This document shows, one piece after another, positions 10,540-20,742 of a stretch of DNA of 41,540 nucleotides. Within the stretch, counting starts at the first letter, position 1. Every line of letters starts with the position of its first letter. The DNA is from Gnetum montanum. Lineage: Eukaryota > Streptophyta > Gnetopsida > Gnetales > Gnetaceae. Both the position numbers and the translations under genes were made by a program. The stretch is taken from NCBI GenBank assembly GCA_015680685.1, contig MNCI01011448.1, forward strand, positions 309,099 to 350,638. Direction: 5' to 3'. A model generated the notes under the pieces. It saw only the letters and a list, made by a program, of their open reading frames with translations. It was not told the origin of the DNA and ran no database searches.

Positions 10540-10930
10540 TACCCCCACGATTGAATAAAAAACTTGTCCTCGAGTTAATAGGATAGGACTGAGCTTTCTT
10601 TGTAAAAAATTGGGAATGATGGGGATTATTAACCAATGCTAACTACTGACTAACTCTAAGTGCAACATTACAAAATTGTATTCAAGTGGATGCATTACAA
10701 AATGACAAAATGACAAAAATATTGGATAGATATTTAAGATTACAAAATTTGTGAAGGTCTTCAAAAATTTGATGAGGATGATTCTTCTTGTTATCACTAG
10801 CAGTGGTAGACTTTCAACCTTGATTATTATGTTGATGCTTCTATAGTTATGTAGAACATTCTTTGAGGATGGATTGAAATTTCTTCTCATCATCCCTTGG
10901 ATCTAGTAAACATGTGATGCTTAAGTTGCT
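10540..10930 (-). mobile_element. Athila internal 3' tail, minus strand
   Basis: The reverse complement aligns with 5045-5448: shared landmarks are CACATGTTT..CTAGATCCA, AAAGAATGTT, AGAAGCATC.ACATAAT and GAAGAATCATC, ending in the ACTCGAGGACAAGTTTT tail and polypurine tract. It breaks off near 10930, inside the same AGATAG word where 4862-5050 joins 5050-5448. Confidence 0.7.
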
Positions 10931-11169
10931 ATCTGTTGGCACATTTTGGCCATTTCATGGAACAGCAAAAGTAAAGATACTGGCAAAAGGCAATTTGTAA
11001 AAAACTTTGTATATACTCTGCCTTAAAATCAACAATAAAAACCACAAAAACAAGAACAGGTTATGAGCAATGGTTTAAAAAAAAAAGTGGCAAGACAAGG
11101 CTACTGCAACATGTTTACGGCTCAATGAGGTCAAATTTTGAGGTACCCATTTGGCTTTCAGTTTCCCAG

Positions 11170-11400
11170 ACTTATACTGTACAGCAATTACAGTTTGATG
11201 TGCTCGCGAGCATAACCCAAGTAGAGAAGAAAGTCAAGAGTTTAGAGAAAGAAAGGTCCATGATGCCTTGGTAACCAAAAGGAATTGTCTGATGATGCTT
11301 GATGATGTATGGGAACTCACGGACAAGGAAGGGAAGAGGGCCTGGCCTGGTTGCTTGCTTGCTTGCTCAAGGCCTTACCAACACCAGCATCATTCCATTG
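11170..11400 (+). pseudogene. NB-ARC resistance-gene fragment
   Basis: LMMLDDVWE at 11289-11315 matches the kinase-2 (Walker B) motif of plant NB-ARC disease-resistance proteins, in which Asp-Asp coordinates Mg-nucleotide. It is followed by ELTDKEGKRAWP in place of the usual short linker. Upstream, FDVLASITQVEKKVKSLEKE in a shifted frame could be the preceding segment. No P-loop, RNBS or GLPL motif is visible nearby, so this is a small broken piece. It sits among other host-gene fragments interrupted by element A. The call rests on one motif and is moderate. Confidence 0.45.
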
Positions 11401-11499
11401 GCATTTGTGAACCATATTAACACATTATTAGTATTATTTTTGTCAAGTTATTAGTCTTTCCATATAGATCCAAATCCGATTGAAGAAAATTGCTCCACT

Positions 11500-11923
11500 C
11501 TGCACTACAAAGAATGAGCAACAACATGGAAGGATCGGCCACCGCTAATGGAGTGGTAGTGCAGATCAACGGAACCTCGTGCAGGCTTCCTGATTTTTTG
11601 CAGAGCATGAATCTCAAAAAATGCCAAGTTTGGAGGATGAATCCATGCTGAGCGGAACTCTTGTGCTGGCCTCAAGACATGGCAACATTACCAAATGCAA
11701 TGGCAGGGCCTTATTTTACAGTGGTAGTTGTCTATGAAATTCACCATCTTCTTGTTTGGACACCCTGCTCAATTGCTTCAGTATCACCTCCTTCCTTGCA
11801 GTTACCCAGAAGATTCAGCGGGTATGCATGATTTAATTTGGAAAGCAAATCCATCTCTCTGTAAAATTCCTTGGAATCTTGCTTCATGTTTCCTGCAACA
11901 ACTATGTGCTTCAATGCAACCAC
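11500..11923 (-). pseudogene. Receptor-like kinase fragment (CRINKLY4-like), minus strand
   Basis: On the minus strand, 11923-11741 encodes VALKHIVVAG (the VAxK lysine of kinase subdomain II) and then KEFYREMDLLSKLNHAY and LNLLGNCKEGGD, matching subdomains III-IV of plant receptor kinases. The LDLLS.LNHAHLLNLLGYC pattern is closest to the CRINKLY4/ACR4 group. Further along the same strand (about 11617-11570) LRFMLCKKSGSLHE fits the VYEFM..GSLHEH region. About 120 bp of unrelated sequence and frame changes lie between. The glycine loop and catalytic loop are absent, so it is a fragment, not a gene. Confidence 0.6.
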
Positions 11924-12046
11924 GTCATCTTCTTAGACATCAACAACTATGACACGTTTAATGCCTAAGTTTACCGAGGAAGATGTTAGTAATCGCATTC
12001 ACGATGCTCAGTATCTTTTGCACGTCATGCAAAAGGGCTCGTTTGG
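11924..12046. other. Unassigned flank left of element A
   Basis: This sequence is interrupted by element A and continues at 24775. It contains an open stretch on the plus strand reading FTEEDVSNRIHDAQY and ending GSFGL at the insertion point. The resemblance to a kinase glycine loop is on the opposite strand from the kinase fragment and is not convincing. No function assigned. Confidence 0.3.
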
Positions 12047-12051
12047 CCTAG
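12047..12051 (+). repeat. Target-site duplication of element A (left)
   Basis: CCTAG directly precedes the TGATGA start of the 5' LTR and is repeated directly after the 3' LTR at 24770-24774. A 5 bp duplication is normal for Ty3/gypsy integration and shows that both ends belong to one insertion. Confidence 0.9.
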
Positions 12052-12998
12052 TGATGAAGTGTCAAAAGTCAATGCATCGACTGGGCCACGTATACGGGGC
12101 TACGTATACGCGGCCACGTCGACACGGGCCCATCGATGTAGCCACCCTACGTCAACGTGGCCCCATTTACATAGCCCCCTTTCCTAGATCTATAAATATG
12201 AGGGCCTTCCGCCTCATTTAGGCATCTTTTTGAGTAGTAGTAGCGAAGCTCTTGCAGTTTGCTCCCGCAAGAGATAGAATATTTTCCAAGTGCCCGCAGC
12301 AGGTGTATGAAAAGCGATCAGATCTTTATTCAAGCGTTGATGTATCTGAGCCCATTAGCATGACAGTAATAAAGAAGAACTGTTCATGCTATCCTTGCAG
12401 CATTTGGACTTAGTTGTTTCATGCATTTAATAGTTTAAAAATGTTTATGCTTATGCTTTATTAATTACTTGTTAATGATTTATTAGTTACTTGTTGATTA
12501 TTAATGTTTTTATTATTATATTTTCAATCATTATTGTTCATTCATAATTCATTAAAGACATAAGTACAACCATCTCGAATGTAATCAAAACACTTGGTAA
12601 ACCCAGTGACGCTTAACATCTGGTAACCAAGTAGTGTTAGGAAATGCTCAGAATGTGCCTGGAAGATGGGACCGGATACTTATGCTAGGAATAGTGAGAA
12701 TATAAACTAGGATAATTAGAGATTAGATAATAGTTTATTCATTACCTTTCATACTTCAATTAGTCGCTGAAAAATATAATTAAAAAGATATAAAAATCAT
12801 TAGCCTTAGTCTCACTTAACCAACGTAAACAAAGCTTCACAAATGAGATTAGGATAACAACGACCGTTCCAACCCAAGGTTTCACGGGTTAGAAGTTTGG
12901 TGTATGTTAAGTGCTTACAGTCTACGGATTTCAACCAAGTCGCACGTGAACGCTCATGATTCGTATGGTTGGACGTAGGGATCCCTAGTCACTCATCA
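12052..12998 (+). repeat. Element A 5' LTR
   Basis: It runs from TGATGAAGTG to ACTCATCA (perfect TGATGA/TCATCA termini). The TATA box TATAAATA is at 12191-12198 and the polyadenylation signal AATAAA at 12368-12373. The U3 upstream of TATA carries palindromic CGTATACG words and GGCCCCAT words. It matches 23830-24769 along its length with scattered, mostly transition, differences. Confidence 0.93.
12191..12198 (+). promoter_or_regulatory. TATA box of element A 5' LTR
   Basis: TATAAATA is preceded by AGATC and followed by TGAGGGCC. It lies about 140 bp inside the LTR, the expected place for the genomic transcript promoter. It is kept at 23969-23976 in the 3' LTR. Confidence 0.8.
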
Positions 12999-12999
12999 T

Positions 13000-13017
13000 T
13001 GGCACCATTGCCAGGGA
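13000..13017 (+). promoter_or_regulatory. Primer binding site of element A
   Basis: TGGCACCATTGCCAGGGA begins two bases after the 5' LTR. It is a decayed form of TGGCGCCGTTGCCGGGGA, which Athila elements use to pair with the 3' end of tRNA-Asp. All three differences from that form are G to A. Confidence 0.8.
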
Positions 13018-13145
13018 CTGTTAGTCTTTCATGCATCATCTAACTTTAGTGAAATTATCATATAAGTCATTGGATCGGACCCAGGATAGAAATATTTTTG
13101 CATTCTAGGCAAATTTAAGTTAATTAATTAAGGTACACTAGTTAT

Positions 13146-15430
13146 ATGGACCATCTGATGTCCAATATGTCTTCTCACAACAGAGATGCATTTGAACCAC
13201 TAGTGCCACAAGAATGTCAGGTGGTATACGAACATCCTGATGAATATGTCCTTGATTTCACATTCATCCTACATCAGGATGAACATCTTTGATGGTGGGA
13301 CATGGAGGGTAGCATCGTGCTACCGCCTGACCAAGCAGCTCTTGCGATGCTATATCACAATCTAGGTAGAATGGGCATCCAAGACCGACTGGTAGAGTAT
13401 GTCATGGAGGACCATGACTACTGGGACTATCGTCCCACGAAAGCTCAACGGACAAGAGATCAACAGCAGGGCAAGAGATATGAACAATAGAAGGGGAAAT
13501 ACTTCAGTAACCCCTTATTCTTGCAAGGGCCACAAGATGATGGAGATCCTATATTTCATGATACTTATTCGACCAATCTTCACCTGGGGTTGTAGATCCT
13601 CCAGTCAGTCATCCAGAACAAACCTCTAAGTGACCACGATCCTCAAGGGGATGGTAGGTCATGAAGCAAAGCTGGAGGAGATGACCACGGCTATCACCAA
13701 GGTAGATGGGGAGATCGACATCGAAGCGGCAATGATGCCTCTCCTTCTTCTCTATCCTCCCCCTCTCCCTCACCTTCCTCTAGCTCAGGCTCTGAGCATC
13801 ACAAGGGAAGGCTAGAGAGAAAGGATGGTGGTGGGCAGGTTCGAGCGGGGAAACATGAGGGAGCACGCGACCAATCGCATGGCCCTTGCTAGCATGAAAG
13901 AAGGGTACCAGAAATCATCAAAGACGTCATAGTCCCCAACAGGACTATGATTCAGACGAGTCATTGTTAGCTACTCAGAGCATGCTCCAAATTGCAAAGG
14001 TAGTTCACATCCCAAGCAGGCACATGAAGGACAGTCGGATCAAATGTGTTAACATGAACAACATCCCAAGATTTGAAGGGGGATACAACTGTGATCCGCA
14101 AACCCACTTGCAGGCATTCCATGATGCCTACACCCTACAAAATATTGATAATGATTGGAAATGGTTGAAGTTGTTTCCTTGAACACTCATCAAAGAAGCC
14201 AAAAGTTGGTACCAGTCCTTAGAGCCAGAATCAATCATAAGATAGAGTATGATGCTTGAAATCTTTAATGACAAATATCAAATGTACTCTAGAGTGGAAA
14301 ATCTGAGATGGCAAATCCAAGGTTGGAAACAAGGGAATCATGAACCCTTGGATGCTGCCATGAGCAGGTATTACTCATTGTTGCATTGGTGCCCTGGTCA
14401 TAGTTATTCTTAGTGGGCACAGCTTTGCCACATTATTGATGGGCTCCATTTTGAAATGAGAAAGGTCCTTGGTGTGTACACCAAGGGACAACTGTCAGAG
14501 CTAAGGGCCCATCAGTTGCAGTGCCTCATAGATCAGGTGACCAAAGAGGAAGGCGAACATAGAAAAAAGGAGAGTGCTGAAGAATTCAATCGGGACCCTT
14601 CCCTTAGAAAAAGGGAGGTCTGATTTTGTGATGAGGATGAAGAGTCACCACTAGAAGCAGCAGTGAATCGGAAGACTTTACCGTTACAAAAGTTTACATC
14701 TGAAATCTTGGCAAAGGTGGATAAAATGTGGGACTCTTTGGATGAGAAATTCCAAAGTGTATTGAAAATTACAGAAGAGTCCAAAGAGTAGGCTAATGAC
14801 CATGAGCGGCACAGGAAGAAGGGAGCTAAACATACCCAACATAAAGGTAAGGGAAAAGTTGCTGTAGTAGAGCAAGTTGCAGAATCTGATATTGAGGAGG
14901 ATGATGGATGCAGCATATGCCAATATGAACATCCTAAGGGATGTTGTCCTATGGTGTCCCACCTTCAATAGTCTGTGATCTATGTCTTGAACCCTTGTTT
15001 GGTGTAGAGGCAGACACCTCGAAGGTTGCCTTATCCACAAGGTAACCCCAGGATATTCCACCACCAGCAGCAAGGATACTATCCAAGTGGAACGCCTCCA
15101 CAACCATATGAATATTTCCAATAGTGGCAGCAACCACAAGTGTGAGGGATGTCACCTCCAAGGTAGCAGTACCCTTACAAGCAGCTAGATCCTTATGGGT
15201 ACTATGTTCAGCAACCGGTCTCTCTAAGAGAGTCTTCCAGTCACGCGTCCTTTCCCAGTTACTACCATCCCCCTAAATATTTCAGACATCCATCTCCATC
15301 ACCTAGAGGGAAAAATCCACATCACTTCTACCCTTTGTCACCTTCTTCTACCACTCCTCCACACCATCCCTCTCAGTTGCCACCTGCTCCATCCATGCAG
15401 GGAGAAATACCCCCACAGCCACAACAATGA
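13146..15430 (+). pseudogene. gag: Element A gag (nucleocapsid polyprotein), broken
   Basis: The start ATG at 13146 opens a frame (MDHLMSNMSSHN...) that stops at the codon after DEHL. The product resumes as WWDMEGSIVLPPDQ and is frameshifted again between 13490 and 13960. The core at 13964-14560 has the retrotransposon-gag pattern EAKSWYQSLEPESI, FNDKYQMY and RYYSLLHWCPGH. A cysteine motif at 14909-14962 (C-x2-C-x8-C-x4-H, also reading CC) is the probable zinc-binding nucleocapsid element. A Pro/Gln/Tyr-rich tail continues to about 15430. Several TAG/TGA stops interrupt it. It shares its frame with the protease downstream, so gag and pol were probably one polyprotein. Element B has the same layout. 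Confidence 0.85.
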
Positions 15431-15679
15431 AATGCTACGAGGGATGTTAATTTACAACCAGCACCTTGGCCAAGTGGACCAAAACCCAAACAACACAAAC
15501 GTTCCTTTTTTCAGCCCAATAATCTGAACACACCCTCACCTACGCTTGTGGCTAGTGCCTCCAAACCTACCAACACCTCTACCATCATACTGCCTGAGCA
15601 GTCCTCTGCTCCACCACAATCCAACATCTAGATGGTCATGCTCACACATGTCGTGACTGATGGGATCAAAGCAGGTTCT

Positions 15680-16380
15680 CTTTCCTAGAAATTGACAAAT
15701 CTGGGAAGCCCCCTCATATATCTTCATGTGGCTGGGAATGAGCCATGCAAAGCTCTTCTGGACTCAGGGTCAAGGGTTAATTTAATCTCTCATGACATGT
15801 ACAAGAACTGGAACATGCCCCCACTAAAGAAGAGCAACATCCGGCTTGAGTTAGCAGATCAATCCATCACTATTCCTTTGGTTTTGGTGGAGGACATTGT
15901 GACCACCGTTTGTGGGTGGTCCTACCTTGCTGACTTCCTAGTCATCTATGTTGAAAACTGTAAGGGGAACTTCCCAATCATCATGGGAAGAGCCTGACTA
16001 AGCATGGTGGATGAACGACTAGGACTCCGAGATCTGTCCCTAGAAATTTTAAAGGAAAATCCTTTCAGGAAGATCGAGAAGAAAAGAGTTCCATGCATCG
16101 CGTACAATGACTCGGGGTGCAACTGTGTGCAACAACTATGGTCCGCTAAGAGGACATCCATTCAAGCATGCAGTCAGTGTACTGAGGAATCACCAATTCA
16201 ACAGTGCCTGTACATAACACCCACTAACCAAGAAGGCACCCAGTGGCTGACAGCTGATCCCGCTAGCAGCACAATATGCATGGAACCGTATGAGGGGCTA
16301 GTGCAAGCCTACATTGATAGCATGGATGTGATGGAGGAGATTCATCAACAAACCTCCATGGTTGATGACTTTGATGACTA
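15680..16380 (+). pseudogene. Element A aspartic protease region
   Basis: LGSPLIYLHVAGNEPCKALLDSGSRVNLI holds the retropepsin active site Asp-Ser-Gly (Asp codon 15761-15763), and the fold ends at NFPIIMGRA. Athila proteases normally read D-x-G at this place. It lies in the gag frame, with a stop just upstream (TAG near 15687) and one after GRA (15995). Downstream residues 16004-16380 link protease to reverse transcriptase and contain a Cys-rich stretch (YNDSGCNCVQ, CSQCTEE). The linker ends in the mis-joined assembly block at 16423. Confidence 0.8.
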
Positions 16381-16536
16381 GGGAAAGCTAGAGATTCTTA
16401 AGAGCTTCAAGAAAGAGCCCCTNAGAATCTCTAGCTTTCCCTAGTCATCAAAGTCATCAACCATGGAGGTTTGTTGATGAATCTCCTCCATCACATCCAT
16501 GCTATCAANTCTTAAGAGCTTCAAGAAAGAGCCCCT
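16314..16536. other. Assembly artefact: reversed 85 bp block between two single Ns
   Basis: 16424-16508 is the exact reverse complement of 16314-16398 and is bounded by single Ns at 16423 and 16509. After it, 16510-16536 repeats 16396-16422. The natural sequence is most simply 16314-16422 followed by the sequence after 16536. The join disrupts the protease-RT linker only in the assembly. Confidence 0.85.
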
Positions 16537-16539
16537 TGA

Positions 16540-18091
16540 GCTAAAATCCCTACTGGATCACTTAGAGTATGCATTCTTGCAAAATGGCAAGCCGGTAATT
16601 ATGAATGCTGCCCTTGCTTCTGAACAGAAACAGATGTTGCTGGTGATGGTAAACAAATGGGTTGCTACATTTGTGTGGTCATATCCTAAGCTAACTGGCA
16701 TTGATCCTAGGATTGCCAGCACCGGATCTACCTTGATCCTTCCATAAAGCCACGGCGACAACCACAAAGATGGTTGAATCCCAAGTTGAAGCAAGTAGTA
16801 AAGGATGAAATTGAATAACTACTTAAGGCAGGATTCATCTATTCAGTGGCTGATAGCAAATGGATTAGCCCACTGGTTATTGTACCCAAGAAAGGTGGCA
16901 AGTGGAGGGTTTGTATCGATTTTCGGTTGCTTAACATGGAAACTTTCAAGGACCACTTCCCACTCCCATTTGTGGACCAAGTGTTGGACACAATCGCAGG
17001 ACACCAATATTACAATTTTTTGGATGGTTATAGTGGTTATGACCAGATCCAAATTGTACCAGAGGACCAGGCCAAAACTACTTTCATGAGTCCATGGGGG
17101 ACTTTTGCATATAAGAAGATGCCTGTTGGCCTATGCAACACTCCTGCAATGTTCCAACACCTTGTCCTGAGCATCTTCCAGCAACAAATCGGCAATGGTG
17201 TAGAAATCTTCATGGATGACTTCTCCACCTATGGTGCCACGTTCGAGCAAGCTTTGGACCACCTAGAGTAAGTTTTAAAGAGGTGTGTAGACACCAATCT
17301 ATGGCTCAATTGGCAAAAGAGCCATCTGATGGTCCAAGAGGGCATAGTGTTGGGGCATCTCATTTCATCAACAGGGATCAACATAGACCCTGAAAAGATC
17401 AAGGTCATCCAAGGAATTACCCACCAACCAAGTACTGTCAAAGATGTGCGGTCATTCCTTGGACACACTGATTACTACCGGTGCTTCATTGAACACTTCT
17501 TGAAGATAGCCTGACCATTGGTAGAGCTTACAAAGAAGGAAGCTTCAGTTTTCTAGACCAAGGAATGCAAGTCTGTATTCCAAGAGCTAAAGCAGAAACT
17601 CATAGAAGCTCTGGTTCTACAGGCGCTTGATTGGTCCAGAACCTTTCACATTATGACAGATGCCTCCAACTATGCTTTTGAAAGCTGTGCTTACACAATG
17701 TGACAATTAGAAACATCCGTATTATATCTACTATGCAAGTCGTAGCATTGTGGGTGCACAATTAAACTACACCACCACTGAAAAGGAATTGATGGTGGTG
17801 GTGTTCACATTAGACAAATTCTGGCACTATGTGCTCGAATATGAGGTGTTTGTGCACACAGACCATAGTGCTATTTGGTTGCTAATGAATAAACCAACGG
17901 TGAGCCCCTGCATGATTCGGTGGCAGGTGATTCTCCAGGAGCTTGATCTAACTATGGTAGATAGAAAGGGGTCCAAGAATGTGGTCATAGACCACTTGTC
18001 TCGGTTACAATGGGATAACGTAGAAGAGGAGGAGCCTTTATCCGACCAATTTCTAGATGAACTCCTCTTCACAGGCACCGTTGATCCTTAA
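16540..18091 (+). pseudogene. pol: Element A reverse transcriptase and RNase H
   Basis: The pre-RT segment (LELKSLLDHLEYAFL) is followed by the Ty3/gypsy RT: PLVIVPKKGGKWRVCIDFRLLN, HFPLPFVDQVLD, FLDGYSGYDQI and the catalytic FMDDFSTYG (Asp-Asp at 17215-17220), then GHLIS and RSFLGHTDYYR. RNase H follows with FHIMTDASNYA, TEKELMVVVFTLDKF and HTDHSAI, ending near QWDNVEEEEPL at about 18030. Breaks: a frame change near 16745-16846, stops at 17269 and 17512, and another frame change around 17700-17750. The catalytic Asp-Asp of RT and the first RNase H Asp remain readable. RT copies element RNA and RNase H removes the RNA strand. Confidence 0.9.
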
Positions 18092-18179
18092 GCACCCAAG
18101 GAATCTTCTTGGTTCAACCGCATCCTTACCTACCTTACAACATAGGAGTTGCCAAAAGAATGGAACCATCAGAAGAAAC

Positions 18180-19190
18180 AACAGTTCTCAATAAGGCTAA
18201 GCACTTCATGGAAATCAATAGCCACCTCTACAAGGTGTGCATAGATAGCTTGGTCTAATGGTGTGTCCCTAATGCTAATACACTATGCATCCTTCAAGAT
18301 GCTCATGAAGGCCCTTGTGGGGGCCACTATGCTGGATGTAGAATGAACATTAAAATTCTTCTTGCAGGGTATTATTGGCCTACACTTTTTAGGGATGCAC
18401 AATGGTTCGTCCCCTCCTATGAACGATGCCAAAGAGATGGTGGGATGTTGGCATGGTTGGAGGGACCTCAACAATGGATTCAGCCACTGGAGCCCTTTGA
18501 CATCTAGGGTATCAACTTCATGGGACCCATCACCCCCTTGTCAAATGGAAAGGCGTACATCATTATGGCGGTGGACTACTGTACAAAGTAGGCAAAAGCG
18601 ACAACTGTCATCAATTTTTCTTCCAACTTCATTGCACGATTTGTCTAGCAACAAATTGTTACCAGGTTTGGAGTGCCTCGTGCACTCATCTTTGACAATG
18701 GGACACACTTCATGGGGGTCACTTTTTGAAAACTCATGCAATTCTTAGGGGTAACACACAAATTCACAACACCTTATCACCCCCATGCCAACGGGCAGGT
18801 CGAAGTCACAACTAGGGAAATTACCAAGATCCTTACATGAACTATTAGCAAATACAGGAGGGATTAGAGTACCAAGCTTAACGATGCCCTATGGGCCTAT
18901 CGCTCCACCTAGAAGCTTCCTATAGGGTACTCTCCCTATGAGTTAGTGTACAGTAAGTTGTCAACACTTCTAATCCAAGCAGAACTCCGAACACTATCCA
19001 CTGCCTATGACCTCAGCCTTGACCTCCCACTAGCACAACAAGAATGATTAATCAATTTAGGTGTGCTATATGAGAACCGATTAGTGGCCCTATTTTCAAA
19101 TGAAACCCACAAGGCCTATAACAAGAAAAGACATGATCTTAGGATTCAGAAGGTCACATTTTGATGTGGGGACAAGGTATTGTATTGGAA
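18180..19190 (+). pseudogene. Element A integrase
   Basis: The zinc-binding HHCC head is visible as DAHEGPCGGHY followed by YERCQRDGG. The catalytic core has spacing 60 and 36 codons: first position AAC at 18514-18516 (Asn, in GINFMGP, where element B has Asp), Asp at 18694-18696 (FDNGTHF) and Glu at 18802-18804 (NGQVEV). So the first catalytic Asp is lost here. Stops and frame changes occur throughout. The C-terminal part (ALWAYRS, GYSPYELVY, NPSHISQ) continues to about 19190. Integrase inserts the cDNA into the genome. Confidence 0.88.
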
Positions 19191-19299
19191 TCCCTCACAT
19201 ATATCCCAACTGACAAGTATGTTCCCTAGGTTGCTAGTATGTCTTTATGGATTTCCTCCCACTCCAAGTCTCTCTCCTTGGAAGTTTTGGGCAGTTCAA

Positions 19300-19535
19300 C
19301 CTTGCATGGTGTGGTCCTCACTGACAAATTCAAAAAATTCAAAAAAAAGAGAAAAAAATGGAAGCAAAAATACAAAAAAACAAAATAAACAAATAAAATG
19401 AGGATTCAAAGCACACCCCTTGGTCGGTTGCATGCACACATGCATGGGTCTTCACATGGTGTGGTTCCCCTCGCACAAAAGAAAAAAAAACAAAACATAT
19501 CGCGGTGGGAATTCAAAGCACACCCCTTAGACCAC
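19300..19535 (+). repeat. A-rich tract and short tandem duplication after integrase
   Basis: An A-rich stretch (about 19328-19400) is flanked by two copies of a unit with GGTGTGGTxC, an A-rich run and ATTCAAAGCACACCCCTT (second copy about 19451-19530). Element B has one related copy near 35294-35352. This marks the start of the long non-coding spacer between integrase and ORF2. Confidence 0.6.
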
Positions 19536-19953
19536 CTCTCACGGGCCACACATTCATTATGGGACTTCCTTGGTCCCCTCTAACTTTGTCCCATTTCACT
19601 TCCCTCTTCTCACATTCCCTGGAGTGGTGGTTTTTTGTGGGGTCATTCTTGTTTCCTTGGGGATGGTTGGAACTTTGTCTATCGCTACGAGGTCACTGTT
19701 TGCGGATGGTTTTGGGTCTGATCTCAGGAAAGGTTCTACCGGGTCACTTAACCACACTTGCACATGGGGTTTCATGTGATCGACACTCAGAATTTCCATT
19801 CTCTTCTCTCCTTCCATTCCCACTTCTCTTCGTAGTCATCTCACTACCCTTTTTATGTTTTGTGTGTTCATCGTGTTTTTTATTAGTCTCCCATGCCTTG
19901 GCGGGTTCTCTTGGTTTGGAGTCTTCACTGGTGCCACCTATTATTGGCACCCG

Positions 19954-20040
19954 AGCCCACAGACCCTGGTGTTGAGGGTATGCAAGGGCTATACGGCTAT
20001 TGCCTACTATGGGGAGGACCCACCTACATATTCTTGGTTT
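19954..20040 (+). other. Conserved inter-ORF block of Athila elements
   Basis: GAGGGTATGCAAGG followed by TGCCTACTATGGGGAGGACC and CACCTACAT is shared with element B (35819-35908) and with the minus-strand remnant at 40796-40880. The rest of the spacer is poorly conserved. It lies about 300 bp upstream of the internal promoter cassette and does not keep an open frame across copies. Confidence 0.6.
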
Positions 20041-20284
20041 TCCAGTTAAGCCTCCCCTCCTTTGGATGTCTTGGTTGATTGTTTTCAGTGTCCCATTGTT
20101 CGATTTCATCCTCACTAGAGTTCTTTTTGACTCCTGTTCTCCAATTTTGTCTCTTTTTTGCACTCAATTCCCTTCCTCTTGTCTTCAGCCATGATCAGGC
20201 CTTTTTTGCACTTCAATTGCCTCAATTTGGCTTTTCAAATTTTTCATTTCGAGTATTTTTTAGGTTGGTCAACGTTGGTCTTCG

Positions 20285-20388
20285 AGTGAATAGTGTTGCG
20301 TATACAGGGCCTCGTATACGTAGCCACTGCATATACGCGGTCGCGTATATGTGGCCCCATCGACGTAGCGTCCAACCCCTATATATAT
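20285..20388 (+). promoter_or_regulatory. Internal U3-like promoter of element A
   Basis: This carries GCGTATACAGGGCC, CTCGTATACGTAGCCAC, GCATATACGCGG and ATGTGGCCCCATCGACG, then a TATA-like TATATATA at 20380-20388. The LTR of the same element has CCACGTATACGGGG, TACGTATACGCGGCCACG and CGTGGCCCCATT before its TATA box. The cassette lies about 350 bp upstream of the ORF2 ATG, so it is a plausible separate promoter for ORF2. It is inferred from sequence likeness and position only. Confidence 0.6.
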
Positions 20389-20487
20389 CTGCTGCAACTT
20401 ATCATTTTTTCATCATTTGGAGTCCAAATTGAGAGGAATTTTTACCATTTTTTCTGCCTAACCCTTCCAAATGCACCTACATTCCAT

Positions 20488-20647
20488 NNNNNNNNNNNNN
20501 NNNNNNNNNNNNNNNNNNNNNNNNNNNNNNNNNNNNNNNNNNNNNNNNNNNNNNNNNNNNNNNNNNNNNNNNNNNNNNNNNNNNNNNNNNNNNNNNNNNN
20601 NNNNNNNNNNNNNNNNNNNNNNNNNNNNNNNNNNNNNNNNNNNNNNN
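20488..20647. other. Assembly gap (160 Ns)
   Basis: A run of N lies between the internal promoter and the ORF2 start of element A. By comparison with element B, the missing sequence should contain the end of the first leader exon and the splice donor. Confidence 0.95.
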
Positions 20648-20721
20648 CATTAACATAACTTGGTCAAACTGAGAAGGTATATACAGACCATTTTAGGCTA
20701 GTTCTGAACGGTCTAATAGAC

Positions 20722-20742
20722 GGTTATGTTTATTTTTAGATG
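20722..20742 (+). promoter_or_regulatory. Probable splice acceptor at the ORF2 start
   Basis: A pyrimidine-rich TTATGTTTATTTTTAG directly abuts the ATG at 20740. It fits a 3' splice site for a leader intron whose donor would lie in the adjacent N gap. Element B has a clear donor (AG/GTAAGC at 36361-36366) at the corresponding place. Confidence 0.5.

Noticed and set aside
11949-12060. GSFGLV as a kinase glycine loop on the plus strand
   Set aside because: The kinase fragment nearby is on the minus strand, and the word ends at the LTR junction, where the last residues come from element A.
14533-15161. Overlapping minus-strand frames within element A gag
   Set aside because: They lie opposite the gag nucleocapsid region, which has clear homology on the plus strand.
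19180-20200. Several hydrophobic frames in the element A spacer as an envelope-like protein
   Set aside because: They overlap in different frames, derive from T-rich spacer sequence and are not conserved in element B.
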